Part shown: positions 6,323 to 15,945 of the stretch, in pieces
Layout of the letters: each line of letters begins with the position of its first letter
Position numbering within the stretch: position 1 is the first letter of the stretch
Source of the DNA: UBA1672 sp965263215
GTDB taxonomy: Bacteria; Pseudomonadota; Alphaproteobacteria; Micavibrionales; Micavibrionaceae
DNA length: 64,000 nt
Reading direction: 5' to 3'
NCBI GenBank assembly: GCA_965263215.1
Contig: OZ253663.1
Location: 1,240,001 to 1,304,000, forward strand
Position numbers and translations under genes: made by a program
Notes under the pieces: model-generated
Database searches by the model: none
Told to the model about the DNA's origin: nothing
Seen by the model: only the letters and a program-made list of their open reading frames with translations

Positions 6323-8964
6323 TCTTCAGGCTTTGGCTTTGAATCGTTTTTATTGTCGTCTTCCAGAACTTTGCGAATTTCTTCAATCTCATCTTCAAAA
6401 TCGTTAAGAAGATCAATATCTGCGTCATCGATATTTTGGTCTTTTTTCGCTTTACTCGTTTTTGATGTTTTCTTTTTGCCTTTTTTCTTGGCCTTCACAT
6501 CCTCTTCAAATTTATCTGATTTTTTCTTCTTCTTTTTAGATTTTGACGGCTCTGAGGTTTCTTCTTTTTTCTTCTCCACTTTACCCAGCCCCATAATTTC
6601 TTCTTTGGTTTGCGCAATGGATACGGGCAAAGACCAATCAGGATTGGTGTTTTCAAAGATTTTGTTTGTGATTTTCTTTACGTTTCTTTTGGCTTCAAGC
6701 TTGATGTGTTCAGGCATTTTCATGTAAGCGCGTGCAATGGTCGTCATAAAATGCGGTTCTTTAGAGAGCAGGCGCCATAAAACCATATATTGGAAAACTG
6801 GCATGAAGCGTGTACCCGGGTCTTTGAACGCTTCGGGCGGCGCGGTAATCGCAAAAGGGTGCACCCGATGCGGCGTGATACCAACATGCGTGAAGTAACT
6901 CTCACCGAGTTTCAGTACCATATTGGGCGTAACACCGAATTTTTCTGCAATGAACTGTTTCAGCATCCGGTAATCTTTGATTTCTTTGGGAATATTAAAC
7001 TGCGGCACACTCAAGCTGATTCCGTTCCCCTCAAAGCGTTGTGGGACAGGCATATGTTTAACGGTAAATCCCGCGTGAAGGTCGCGTTTTGTACTTCTTG
7101 TAATTGGTAGGCAAACCGCGGTGTTCACAGTTTTCTCATCTGATAAAACAAAATCAATGGTTTCTGATGAGATACCAGTTTTTCCACCTTGGCTTTGGCC
7201 TTCTTCAACAAAGATTGAGTTAACCGTACGAAGTTGCCCCGCAGAGCCTTTAACCTCTTTGAAGCGCTTGTCACTGTAACTTGCTTGGCGCAAAAATTCA
7301 CGGATATCGAAGTCTTGTGTGATTTCACCCGAGGCGATGGAGATATCTTTTCTAATCCAGTTTTCGGCGCGGATATCGTTATGCTGCATTAAGGACAGGA
7401 TCTGAAGTTCAAGGCGGGCATTCGGGATAAGGCCAACTGTGATGGCATCCAAAACGCTCTGGGCGTTCAATTCCCGTATGATGCCTTTTTCTTGAAAATG
7501 ATGTGTTTCAAGAACGCGACGTTTTGGTGGTAGACGTTTTTTGCCCTCATTGACCTCAACGAAGTAGGTGTTCACGCGCTCATCGATGTAATTCGGATCA
7601 GGGTAGTAAAATGCACCTTCTTCAAGCAGGGCGCTGCTTTTAGCGGTGAGCCCGAAATAGCTTTTGACGAATTGCCGTGTATTTTGCGCCGTGATGTCAC
7701 CTAAATCCTGAACGCGTCGGCGTTCGATAGAGACGGCTTCGATCATGTGTGCAGACCATTCGCGCCCGTCGATGTTATCACCGCTTCGGCTAATCGCGTT
7801 ACTGATGCCTCTGATAATGCCATCATGCAGATAAACGTATAGTCGCCCCTCATCATCCTTACGATAGGGTAGAATTTCGGCATATTCCATGCCGCGCGTG
7901 ACCACGTCCAGAATGTCGCCGTTCTTTTGATCACGCAGGGTTTTGATTTCCAGATCACCTTCTTCGTCATAGGCGATGCGGCGTTCTTTTACGAACAGGC
8001 TGCTGCGATCCGGTTTTTTGCGGGCAAGTGCGATGAAGCTAGTTGGCGGATCACTGATGACATCGCCATTACTTTTCATCAGGCGGAAATGCCCCTCGAA
8101 ATGATTGCGAATATATTCTTCGTCCCAATGGGGCGCGGAATATTGCATTTGCGCACCAAGCGCGCTCAGCTCTTTTCTAAATTCGCCGACTGTAAAAAAT
8201 GTATATTCAAACGGCAGCTGACTTTCCCAGATGTCACGATCATCTTTGCGCATGATAAACTCATACGCCCATTTATAGGGCAGGCGGAAAAGACGCGTGC
8301 GCGGAAAACGGGGAGGGAGTTCCTCCAAGAAGAAGCCGCCACATCCCGGGTCTTGCTTTGGTTGTGCGTGTTCAGAATACCACACCAGCAGGTCTGCCTC
8401 TGATAAGTCAGCCAGAGCATCGCCATGACTTTCTTTGTCATGCATTTCCATGAGCACATATTTATCGGCATCCGGCTTGGCAAAGTCACGAATGAACATG
8501 ATGCCTTCATTCTTCAGCATGGAAAATTGTTTACGCAGCGTGTCACTGACGATGCGTTGGTTATAACGCGAATTGGAATAAACCTGATGCAAGGTAAATG
8601 AATTGATGATGGCATCGAGGCTTTCTTCGTCGAAAATTTCGCCGGATACGTCACCGACTTTATATTCAAGATTATGGAGTTGATATTTCTCTTTTGCGGC
8701 CTTGATAACCTTTTTACTTTTATCGACGCCGATAAAACGAATTTTCGGGTTCAATGCGGCCATCGCATAGGTTAATGCACCATCTTCACAGCCCAAATCA
8801 GCAACCTTTGACCCTTCGTCTAACAACAGGTGTGACAGGGTGAACCAAGCACGACGAACGGCCTCGTAGGGAATCTCCTGCAATAGAAAATTACGCTCTT
8901 CGATATAGCTTATCGGGGTTTCCGTCCCGAGTATGTCGTCATCTTGTTCTTTTTTGGATGCCAT
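6316..8964 (-). CDS. large protein with N-terminal methyltransferase domain and Lys-rich tail
   Basis: The product has 882 residues. Residues about 30-200 form a class I SAM methyltransferase domain, with motif I VADLGCEDG at 54-62, the acidic end of beta-2 in FIGVDKS, and INSFTLHQVYS as motif IV. The middle (about 330-780) is a long unrecognised region with segments such as EILPYRKDDEGRLYVYLHDG and THHFQEKGIIRELNAQSVLD; no Nudix box is seen. The last 90 residues are Lys/Glu-rich, low in complexity and probably disordered. There is no signal peptide or membrane helix. It is the first gene of the operon with the NDUFAF5-like and gloB genes. The substrate is unknown. Confidence 0.75.
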   Translation of the reverse strand: MASKKEQDDDILGTETPISYIEERNFLLQEIPYEAVRRAWFTLSHLLLDEGSKVADLGCEDGALTYAMAALNPKIRFIGVDKSKKVIKAAKEKYQLHNLEYKVGDVSGEIFDEESLDAIINSFTLHQVYSNSRYNQRIVSDTLRKQFSMLKNEGIMFIRDFAKPDADKYVLMEMHDKESHGDALADLSEADLLVWYSEHAQPKQDPGCGGFFLEELPPRFPRTRLFRLPYKWAYEFIMRKDDRDIWESQLPFEYTFFTVGEFRKELSALGAQMQYSAPHWDEEYIRNHFEGHFRLMKSNGDVISDPPTSFIALARKKPDRSSLFVKERRIAYDEEGDLEIKTLRDQKNGDILDVVTRGMEYAEILPYRKDDEGRLYVYLHDGIIRGISNAISRSGDNIDGREWSAHMIEAVSIERRRVQDLGDITAQNTRQFVKSYFGLTAKSSALLEEGAFYYPDPNYIDERVNTYFVEVNEGKKRLPPKRRVLETHHFQEKGIIRELNAQSVLDAITVGLIPNARLELQILSLMQHNDIRAENWIRKDISIASGEITQDFDIREFLRQASYSDKRFKEVKGSAGQLRTVNSIFVEEGQSQGGKTGISSETIDFVLSDEKTVNTAVCLPITRSTKRDLHAGFTVKHMPVPQRFEGNGISLSVPQFNIPKEIKDYRMLKQFIAEKFGVTPNMVLKLGESYFTHVGITPHRVHPFAITAPPEAFKDPGTRFMPVFQYMVLWRLLSKEPHFMTTIARAYMKMPEHIKLEAKRNVKKITNKIFENTNPDWSLPVSIAQTKEEIMGLGKVEKKKEETSEPSKSKKKKKKSDKFEEDVKAKKKGKKKTSKTSKAKKDQNIDDADIDLLNDFEDEIEEIRKVLEDDNKNDSKPKPEEW

Positions 8965-9105
8965 TTAAATATGTAACCCCTTATTCAACCCGTTTTTATA
9001 TCGTCTTTTTTTATTATTTCCAAGACTTTACATCATATATCGAGATATGGAAAATATGCAAAATATTATTGGAAAAAATAAGCAGTCTCTATACGCTTAC
9101 TTGTG

Positions 9106-9843
9106 ATGAAACAACTATACCGATATACAAAATCCGTGGTGCAAGATGGTGTTGATTTGATTTTGCCGCCGCGTTGTACCTTGTCAGGCGAGATTGTTGA
9201 CACACAGGGGATGCTCTCTGCGGGGGCTTGGGGCGGCTTGCATTTTGTGGCTGATCCGTATTGTGTGACATGCGGTATTCCCTTTGAATTTGAAAGCGGT
9301 AGTGAATGTCTGGAATGTATGGATACGCCGCCGCCATTTTCTTCCGCGCGTGCGGCGTTAATTTATAACGATACGAGCCGTGATCTTATTCTGGGCTTTA
9401 AGCATGGCGATAAAACGCATTTGGTACGAAGTTTTATTCCGTGGCTTCAAAAATCGGGAGAGGGCATGTTATCGCAGGCGGATTATCTTGTTCCCGTGCC
9501 ACTTCATACGCGCCGCCTTATTGCGCGGCGTTATAATCAGGCGGTTTTAATCGCGGATGCTTTGTCAAAAGCCACTGAAATAGAACATCTTCCCTGTGCC
9601 ATGATCCGCACCCGCGCCACCGTGAGCCAAGGGCATTTGAAAACAGATGAGCGTGCGAAGAACGTCAGGAAGGCTTTTGATGTTCATCCTGCGTTTAAAG
9701 ACCGGATTAAAGATAAGGTTATTGTTCTGATTGATGATGTTTATACAACGGGCGCAACGGTGAAAGAATGCACAAAAACCTTGAAAAGTTATGGCGCATC
9801 AGAGGTTCATATTTTAACGCTGGCGCGTGTACTCAAATCATAG
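9106..9843 (+). CDS. comF: ComF family phosphoribosyltransferase-like protein
   Basis: This protein of about 245 residues has a Cys-rich N-terminus (PPRCTLSGE, then CVTCGIPF and CLEC) and a C-terminal type I phosphoribosyltransferase fold. The PRPP-binding loop is VIVLIDDVYTTGATV. ComF relatives take part in handling single-stranded DNA during uptake and repair; the true substrate is not settled. The first Cys pair is reduced to CTLSG, a form I recall from alphaproteobacterial members. GTG (9103) and ATG (9106) adjoin, and neither has a good Shine-Dalgarno. The 3' end overlaps the converging hydroxylase gene by 6 bp. Confidence 0.88.
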   Translation: MKQLYRYTKSVVQDGVDLILPPRCTLSGEIVDTQGMLSAGAWGGLHFVADPYCVTCGIPFEFESGSECLECMDTPPPFSSARAALIYNDTSRDLILGFKHGDKTHLVRSFIPWLQKSGEGMLSQADYLVPVPLHTRRLIARRYNQAVLIADALSKATEIEHLPCAMIRTRATVSQGHLKTDERAKNVRKAFDVHPAFKDRIKDKVIVLIDDVYTTGATVKECTKTLKSYGASEVHILTLARVLKS

Positions 9844-11073
9844 TGGCTGGCCCGATGAGAGCCGACCTTGGTCAAGCGTTGGGGCTAGGCCGTGCTGCAT
9901 CACGAGAGTTTTAAGCGGGCTGAACCGATCAAGCATTTTCAACCCAATGCGGCGGAAATCTTTAACAGGCGCGCGGTCACTGCTGACCAGTTGATTGATG
10001 GCATTCACACCCAGTGTGCGCGTTTCAATGTCTAATGATCTGCGGTGTGCATAGGCCTTCAATGTCGTTTGATTACCGAAATCTTGCCCTAAACGCATCG
10101 CATCGACGATTGTTTCGGCTAGCGTTGCCACATCACGCAGGGAAAGGTTTAACCCTTGCGCGGTTATGGGTGACATAACGTGCGCGGCCTCGGCAATTAA
10201 TGCAACGCGTGGTGCAATTAATGTTTTGGCCTTAATCGCACAAAGCGGCCAAGATTGCGGCGTTGTTTCCATGGTTATACCGCCCAAAATGTCTCTGGTG
10301 GCCTCTTGCAGGGTATTTTCAAATACATCCTTGGGGAGTTTAATCAAGGCATCTGCTTTGTCTTTAGTCTCAACCCACACGATGCTTGATTGGTTGCCTG
10401 CCATCGGTACGATCGCAAAGGGGCCCCCGGGGCGATGAAACTCGGTTGATGTATTGTTGTGCGCACGGGAATGATTGATGACGAGCGTAATGGCTGATTG
10501 ATTATATTGCTTTTTGTGTGTCTTGATATTGGCAAGTTTCCGCACCGTTGAACCGCGTCCGTCTGCACCAACAATAAGGCTTGTTTTGATCGTCGTGCCA
10601 TCATCCAGTATCACCTCAGCTGCACCATTATCCTCGTGATAGCTTTCAAGGCTTTTCTTTTCATGAATGGTAACGTTTTTTGCGTTTTTCAACGTCTCAT
10701 AAAGCTTTGCGCGCAAAAGATCGTTCGGGATGTTCAGACTAAAATAATCAAGGCCAAGGTCAAAAGCCTCAAATTCTGAGATAATCGGGTCTTGACCTGC
10801 GATGCTATCATCATAGATGCGCATGATTTCCATTTTGGTGCCATATTCGGTGCAAAAATCATCAAGCCCTGCGGCTTTTAGGATGTTGATACTGCTCTGC
10901 ATTAGCGCAACGGTTCGTCCCGAAACGGAGGTTTTCTTAAATGTTTTTGGTGGGCGGGGTTCAATGATGTGTATGTTTGTGCCCTTATCGGATAATATCT
11001 TCGCGAGCGTTAGTCCGGCGATCCCCGCGCCGACAATAACCAAATCACACATGCTTTTTTTCATTTTTACCAT
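9838..11073 (-). CDS. UbiH/UbiF/COQ6-type FAD-dependent monooxygenase
   Basis: This flavin hydroxylase of about 411 residues probably acts on a ubiquinone precursor ring. It has the N-terminal dinucleotide motif VIVGAGIAGL, the mid-protein LIVGADGRGSTVR and the third FAD motif VALIAEAAHVMSPITAQGLN. In the last one, EAAH stands where GDAAH is usual. I chose the ATG at 11073 because AAAAGG lies 7 bp upstream; a TTG two codons earlier is possible. Whether it hydroxylates C5, C6 or C7 cannot be told from sequence. It is divergent from grxC. Confidence 0.85.
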   Translation of the reverse strand: MVKMKKSMCDLVIVGAGIAGLTLAKILSDKGTNIHIIEPRPPKTFKKTSVSGRTVALMQSSINILKAAGLDDFCTEYGTKMEIMRIYDDSIAGQDPIISEFEAFDLGLDYFSLNIPNDLLRAKLYETLKNAKNVTIHEKKSLESYHEDNGAAEVILDDGTTIKTSLIVGADGRGSTVRKLANIKTHKKQYNQSAITLVINHSRAHNNTSTEFHRPGGPFAIVPMAGNQSSIVWVETKDKADALIKLPKDVFENTLQEATRDILGGITMETTPQSWPLCAIKAKTLIAPRVALIAEAAHVMSPITAQGLNLSLRDVATLAETIVDAMRLGQDFGNQTTLKAYAHRRSLDIETRTLGVNAINQLVSSDRAPVKDFRRIGLKMLDRFSPLKTLVMQHGLAPTLDQGRLSSGQPL

Positions 11074-11137
11074 GTTCAAGCCTTTTCGAAGTGACTATAG
11101 TTTGTTTGTGTCATACTGAAAAGGACTTAGAAACAAA

Positions 11138-11395
11138 ATGCCAAATGTAGAAATTTATTCATCAAACACATGCCCGTATTGCGTGCGCGCAAAACAATTA
11201 TTAGATTCCAAAAGCGTGGAGTATGTGGAATATAATATATCCAACGACAGTGAAGCGCGTGACAAAATGATGGAACGCACAGGCGGTGCACGCTCAGTGC
11301 CTCAGATTTTCATTAATGATGTTCATTACGGCGGCAGTGACGACCTTTATGCGTTAGATGCAGAAGGCAAGCTGGACGTCATTCTGGCAGGATAA
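11138..11395 (+). CDS. grxC: glutaredoxin 3
   Basis: This 85-residue dithiol glutaredoxin has active site CPYC at residues 12-15. The glutathione-binding elements RSVPQIFIN (cis-Pro loop) and GGSDDLYAL are both conserved. It reduces protein and low-molecular disulfides using glutathione in the cytosol. It is followed 12 bp later by the nitrilase-family gene, a common alphaproteobacterial pair that fits glutathione metabolism. Confidence 0.95.
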   Translation: MPNVEIYSSNTCPYCVRAKQLLDSKSVEYVEYNISNDSEARDKMMERTGGARSVPQIFINDVHYGGSDDLYALDAEGKLDVILAG

Positions 11396-11407
11396 GGTTC
11401 TTAAACT

Positions 11408-12244
11408 ATGGGTTCTTCTTTAAAAGTCGCGTGTATTCAAATCACAAGCGGCCCTGATATTCATGAAAATATGAAAAAGACAGGCGCTTTGATTGAAGAG
11501 GCCGCCAAAAATGGAGCGCAGTTCATTCTGACACCTGAAAACACAAGCCGTATGCTGTCGCAGCATGAAAAGAAAATCGCCGAAGCGCTTACGCAGGATG
11601 ATCACCCCGCAGTGCCGTTTTTTGCGGATCTGGCGAAGTCATTGAATGTGACGCTTTTGATTGGCTCTATGGCAATGAAAACGGATGGCGATAAATTGCT
11701 CAACCGCAGTTTTCTATTTGCGCCTGATGGCACGATACAAAACACATACGATAAAATTCATTTGTTTGATGTGCGCCTGCCCACGGGGGAGGACCACACC
11801 GAAAGCAAGGTCATAAAGCCGGGCACACAGGCCGTTGTTGCCAAGGTTAATGATGATTTTTCTGTCGGGATGAGTATTTGTTACGATTTACGTTTTTCAT
11901 ATCTGTTCCGTGATTTGGCAAAGGCAGGAGCAAATATCTTGAGCATTCCGGCCGCCTTTACTGTGCCGACAGGTAAGGCGCACTGGGAGGTTCTTCTTCG
12001 TGCCCGTGCCATAGAAACAGGCAGTTACGTTTTGGCGCCCGCACAGGTAGGGGAGCATGACGGTGGACGCAGGACGTATGGGCATTCGCTTATTATTGAT
12101 CCATGGGGACGTATTCTGGCGCAAAAGGAAGATGGTGAGGGTGTTATTTACGCCGATATCAATGTTGCCGAGGTTAATACGGCGCGCGGTGCAATTCCTG
12201 CACTGACGCATGATCGTGATTACGAGGTTATGCTCCATGAGTGA
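11408..12244 (+). CDS. carbon-nitrogen hydrolase, Nit1-type (deaminated glutathione amidase-like)
   Basis: This 278-residue nitrilase-superfamily amidase has the full catalytic set: Glu44 in LTPENTS, Lys116 in YDKIHLF and Cys158 in SICYDLRF. The sequence LFDVRLPTGEDHTES resembles Nit1, which repairs deaminated glutathione. The adjacent glutaredoxin gene supports a glutathione link, but substrate assignment is inference. Its stop overlaps the start of metC by 8 bp. Confidence 0.88.
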   Translation: MGSSLKVACIQITSGPDIHENMKKTGALIEEAAKNGAQFILTPENTSRMLSQHEKKIAEALTQDDHPAVPFFADLAKSLNVTLLIGSMAMKTDGDKLLNRSFLFAPDGTIQNTYDKIHLFDVRLPTGEDHTESKVIKPGTQAVVAKVNDDFSVGMSICYDLRFSYLFRDLAKAGANILSIPAAFTVPTGKAHWEVLLRARAIETGSYVLAPAQVGEHDGGRRTYGHSLIIDPWGRILAQKEDGEGVIYADINVAEVNTARGAIPALTHDRDYEVMLHE

Positions 12245-13400
12245 TAAGCATAAAAAAGAAACGCGGTTGATGCATGCGGGGCGCAAGCCTGATGATTATT
12301 TTGGTGTGGTGAACCCACCAATTTGCCGCACCTCTACGATTTTGTATAAGGATCTTGCCGCTTATCTTGATCCGAATACAAAATACAGGTACGGGCGCGT
12401 GAATAACCCGCTTAGTCAGAATTTCGAAGAAGCTGTGGCAGAGCTTGAGGGCGGCTTTCATGCCATTTCAACATCAAGCGGTCTTGCGGCGATTACAACG
12501 GCGATGCTGTCATTTTTGAAAGCTGGCGATCATGTGCTTATCGTCGATAGCTGCTATCCACCGACACGGTTTTTCGCGAATAAACAGCTTCATTCCTTTG
12601 GTGTAGACGTTGAATATTATGATCCGATGATTGGTGCGGACATTGTTGATTTGATCCGTGATAACACGGCCTTTATTTATCTGGAATCCCCAGGGTCCGC
12701 CACGTTCGAGGTTCAAGATGTGCCTGCGATTGTTAAAGTTGCACAAGAAAGTGGCGTATTGACCATTATGGATAACACATACTCTGCGGGTGTTTTGTTC
12801 CGCCCGCTTGATCATGGCGTTGATATATCTGTGCAGTCCGCGGCGAAATATCTGGGTGGGCATTCTGATGTGAATTTGGGTATCGCGGTGGCGGCTAGCG
12901 AAGATCATTACAAAACCATGAAGGCGTGCGCCATTAATTTGGGTGTGTGCGCCGGGGCGGAGGATATGTACCTTGCCATGCGCGGGCTTCGTACGTTGCA
13001 AATGCGCCTTGATCATGCGGGTAAGAATATGCGTCCCGTACTGAATTGGTTTGAAGGGCGCGCGGAAGTGCAGGGAATTTATTGTCCTGTTTTAGGCGAT
13101 AATGCTGGGCATGATAACTGGGCGCGTGATTTTTCAGGCGCGAACGGACTGTTTAGCGTCTTATTCAACCCTGAATACACATTCGACAGTGTGGCGCGGT
13201 TTATTGACTCGCTCGAGCTGTTTCCCGTGGGGAGCAGTTGGGGTGGCTATGAGAGCCTGATACAGCCGCAAAACATGGATTTATATCGCTCTGAATGGGA
13301 GCATGAAGGTGTGTTTTTGCGCTTTCAGATTGGTAATGAACACCCTGACGATCTGATCGCAGATCTGGAGCAGGGTATTAAACATTTAAACAAAGAGTAA
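12237..13400 (+). CDS. metC: cystathionine beta-lyase
   Basis: This 387-residue PLP enzyme of the Cys/Met metabolism family converts cystathionine to homocysteine, pyruvate and ammonia in methionine synthesis. The PLP lysine is Lys204 in SVQSAAKYLGGHSDV. Other markers are YRYGRVNNPL and the LESPGSATFEVQDVPAI block, a spelling typical of the MetC branch rather than MetB or MetZ. The in-frame upstream extension is discarded because the ATG at 12237 matches the family start. It is coupled to the nitrilase gene and followed 12 bp later by the DUF853 ATPase gene. Confidence 0.9.
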   Translation: MSDKHKKETRLMHAGRKPDDYFGVVNPPICRTSTILYKDLAAYLDPNTKYRYGRVNNPLSQNFEEAVAELEGGFHAISTSSGLAAITTAMLSFLKAGDHVLIVDSCYPPTRFFANKQLHSFGVDVEYYDPMIGADIVDLIRDNTAFIYLESPGSATFEVQDVPAIVKVAQESGVLTIMDNTYSAGVLFRPLDHGVDISVQSAAKYLGGHSDVNLGIAVAASEDHYKTMKACAINLGVCAGAEDMYLAMRGLRTLQMRLDHAGKNMRPVLNWFEGRAEVQGIYCPVLGDNAGHDNWARDFSGANGLFSVLFNPEYTFDSVARFIDSLELFPVGSSWGGYESLIQPQNMDLYRSEWEHEGVFLRFQIGNEHPDDLIADLEQGIKHLNKE

Positions 13401-13412
13401 TAAGAGGCATTT

Positions 13413-14891
13413 ATGAGTTGTCTGAAAGATGATGCGATTTATATCGGTAGAAGCGATAACGGCGAGGGCGCGGATCAATACCTTCCGCTGAAATGGGGTA
13501 ATCGCCATGGGTTGGTCGCTGGGGCAACGGGAACAGGAAAAACCGTTACATTGCAAAATCTTGCAGAAGGATTTTCAAATGCAGGTGTGCCTGTTTTTCT
13601 CTCTGATATTAAGGGTGACTTATCCGGTATGTGCCGCGAATCCGAAATGGAAGATTTTCTGGTTAAGCGTGCCAAGTTGATTGGCTTGCTTGATGAATAT
13701 GAAGGACAAGAATTTCCGGTTGTCTTCTGGGACTTGTTCGGCAAACAAGGTCATCCTGTACGCACAACGATATCCGAGATCGGGCCGCTTTTGCTCGCGC
13801 GAATGTTAGAGCTTAACGATACGCAAGAGGGCGTGCTTAATATCGCGTTTCGTGTGGCGGATGAACAGGGTCTTTTATTATTAGATTTGAAAGACTTGCG
13901 CGCGCTTCTTAATGCGGTAAATGAGCAACGAAAAGAAATATCCGCCGAGTATGGAAATGTATCCCCGCAGTCAATCGGCGCGATACAGCGTGGATTGCTG
14001 CGGCTTGAGGATCAGGGAGGCGATCAATTTTTCGGTGAGCCTGCGTTAGATTTAAAGGATTTCATCCGCACCGATAAAGACGGGCGCGGGATGGTGAATA
14101 TTCTGGCGGCGGACAAATTGATGAATTCACCGCGTTTATACGGCACATTCTTACTCTGGATGCTTTCCGAATTGTTCGAAGAATTGCCCGAGGCAGGAGA
14201 TGCAGATCGCCCGAAGTTGGTGTTTTTCTTTGATGAAGCGCATTTATTATTTAATGATGCGCCGAGGGCTTTACTCGAAAAGGTGGAACAAGTCGTGCGT
14301 TTGATCCGTTCTAAAGGCGTTGGTGTGTTTTTTGTTACTCAAAGTCCTGATGATGTGCCTGATTCCGTTCTGGGTCAGCTCGGTAATCGTATTCAGCACG
14401 CATTGCGCGCTTTTACCCCGAAACAGCAAAAGGCCATTCGCATGGCGGCGCAGACATACCGCCCTAATCCGGCCTTTGATGTGGAGGATGTTATCACTGC
14501 GATGGGCGTGGGTGAGGCTCTGGTCTCAACGCTTGAGAAAAAAGGGCAACCTTCTATTGTGCAGCGGACAATGGTGCGCCCGCCTTCATCCAAGCTTGGC
14601 CCCGTGTCACGCGGTGTGCGAAAAAGTGTGATGATGGATAGCGATCTGTCGGATAAGTATGATGAGACAGTTGATAATGAATCGGCCTATGAAATCCTTC
14701 AGGAGCGCGCCGAGAAGGCTGCAAAGCAAGCAGAGAAGGCTGAGGCGAAGCCTAAGAAGAAAAAGTCATCAAATCGTCAAAGCGTAAGCGAGGCCGCGAT
14801 AAAATCATTGGTGCGTTCTATGAGTTCGTCGGCAGGCCGCACGATTACGCGTGAAATCATGCGCGGTATAATGGGCGCGTTCAAGCGTTAG
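13413..14891 (+). CDS. DUF853 family HerA-like ATPase
   Basis: This 492-residue protein has Walker A GATGTGKT at 37-44, Walker B LVFFFDEAHLLF near 275 and a sensor-like FFVTQSPDDVPDSVLGQLGN. This is the DUF853/YjgR family of HerA/FtsK-type P-loop ATPases, of unknown role, presumably hexameric. The segment before the C-terminus (AEKAAKQAEKAEAKPKKKKS) is a charged linker, followed by a short basic helix. It is the last gene of the grxC-nit-metC series. Its end lies 3 bp from the converging 190-residue gene. Confidence 0.88.
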   Translation: MSCLKDDAIYIGRSDNGEGADQYLPLKWGNRHGLVAGATGTGKTVTLQNLAEGFSNAGVPVFLSDIKGDLSGMCRESEMEDFLVKRAKLIGLLDEYEGQEFPVVFWDLFGKQGHPVRTTISEIGPLLLARMLELNDTQEGVLNIAFRVADEQGLLLLDLKDLRALLNAVNEQRKEISAEYGNVSPQSIGAIQRGLLRLEDQGGDQFFGEPALDLKDFIRTDKDGRGMVNILAADKLMNSPRLYGTFLLWMLSELFEELPEAGDADRPKLVFFFDEAHLLFNDAPRALLEKVEQVVRLIRSKGVGVFFVTQSPDDVPDSVLGQLGNRIQHALRAFTPKQQKAIRMAAQTYRPNPAFDVEDVITAMGVGEALVSTLEKKGQPSIVQRTMVRPPSSKLGPVSRGVRKSVMMDSDLSDKYDETVDNESAYEILQERAEKAAKQAEKAEAKPKKKKSSNRQSVSEAAIKSLVRSMSSSAGRTITREIMRGIMGAFKR

Positions 14892-14894
14892 ATT

Positions 14895-15467
14895 TTAAGC
14901 TTCTTGACGCCCAATTATTTTGTGTCGCCAGACTTCAAAGAAATAACATGCAGCATGATGTTCATCCGGATTGTTAACAAATAGATTTTCAACGATCTCT
15001 TTTGCATCGTTATATTTCTGAATTAATCCATACTGATTTAAATCCTGAGGCAGGAAAGTCTCATCAAAACCGCCGCAATTGGTCAGGGCACTAATTGTTC
15101 CGCCAGTTTCAACTAAGTCATAGCCTAGGAAAGTGAAGTTTTGATCAAGTTCTGATTGCTTGGGCTTCTCTTTAGATGGTTCCCTAATAACCGCATATAA
15201 ATTGAAGTGCGCGATGTTTTTTGTCTTTTCTACAACGAAATCTAGGGATTTAAAGAAATCAAGGATCATAGATTCGTCCGTAACTACATTTTCCCAAACA
15301 TCGCTTCGATCGAAGTTTGGGGTAAGGCATGGCGCATTTAAAATACCGTCGAGAGAAGCTATTTCTGTAACATGATGTAACCGAGAGGATTCTAAAAACC
15401 ATGTCCAGTTGTCGCTAAATGGGCCATAGGGTTCGCATGCGGCATACCAAATCTCATCAGTTGCCAT
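14895..15467 (-). CDS. hypothetical protein, third gene of XRE-GNAT operon
   Basis: The product has 190 residues and is not recognised. It is acidic and rich in aromatic residues (IWYAACEPYGPFSDNWTWF), and looks like a globular cytosolic protein with no signal peptide or helix pair. A notable segment is FLGYDLVETGGTISALTNC. GGAGGG sits 6 bp before the ATG. It lies 15 bp downstream of the GNAT gene on the same strand and is probably co-transcribed with it. An immunity-like role is possible from context only. Confidence 0.65.
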   Translation of the reverse strand: MATDEIWYAACEPYGPFSDNWTWFLESSRLHHVTEIASLDGILNAPCLTPNFDRSDVWENVVTDESMILDFFKSLDFVVEKTKNIAHFNLYAVIREPSKEKPKQSELDQNFTFLGYDLVETGGTISALTNCGGFDETFLPQDLNQYGLIQKYNDAKEIVENLFVNNPDEHHAACYFFEVWRHKIIGRQEA

Positions 15468-15482
15468 GTTTTCCCTCCATTT

Positions 15483-15932
15483 TTACAGCGCTAAATCATC
15501 GCCTGCGGGTTCGCGTTCCATGGCGATTTGATCTTCGTATGGGGCTTTATAGGCGTTGGTTTCAGCAAAGCCATAGCGTTCATAAAGGTTCATGGCAGGG
15601 TTGGTCAGAGCGACACTGGCGAAGGCGGTGGTGCAATTATCATCCAGATATTCTGTCACGACATCCATCATCTCAGAGCCGATACCATCATCACGATAGT
15701 CAGGGTGGACAAAAAATCGTGCGATATGCATGGAACCATCGGCGTTTTGTTCCAACATTGTAACGCCGAAAATATTCTCACCATCATCCGCGCAAATTAC
15801 AATTTCTGAATCCAAATATTTTTCAAGAATATAGGAATCCACCGGTTGTCCGTCACCGTTCCAATGCGCTGATAATTCTTGTATCTGTTCGATATCCTCC
15901 ATGGAGGCTTCTCTGATTTCCATATCTATCAC
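15483..15932 (-). CDS. GNAT family N-acetyltransferase
   Basis: The product has about 149 residues. The acetyl-CoA-binding motif A is in ARFFVHPDYRDDGIGSEMMD (R/Q-x-x-G-x-G/A variant RDDGIG), followed by SVALTNPAMNLYERYGF, a classic motif B. The GTG at 15932 and the ATG at 15923 are both usable starts. The acyl acceptor is unknown. It lies 13 bp after an XRE-type gene, so regulation by that protein is plausible. The C-terminal tail after FAETNAY is acidic and short. Confidence 0.85.
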   Translation of the reverse strand: MIDMEIREASMEDIEQIQELSAHWNGDGQPVDSYILEKYLDSEIVICADDGENIFGVTMLEQNADGSMHIARFFVHPDYRDDGIGSEMMDVVTEYLDDNCTTAFASVALTNPAMNLYERYGFAETNAYKAPYEDQIAMEREPAGDDLAL

Positions 15933-15945
15933 TCAGTTCTATTTT

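Noticed and set aside
6955..7900. Nudix hydrolase domain in the middle of the 882-residue protein
   Set aside because: The region has a Nudix-like lead-in (EILPYR) but no GX5EX7REUXEEXGU box was found.
7927..8403. 158-codon plus-strand frame inside the 882-residue gene
   Set aside because: Shadow of the methyltransferase gene on the other strand, with no independent signals.
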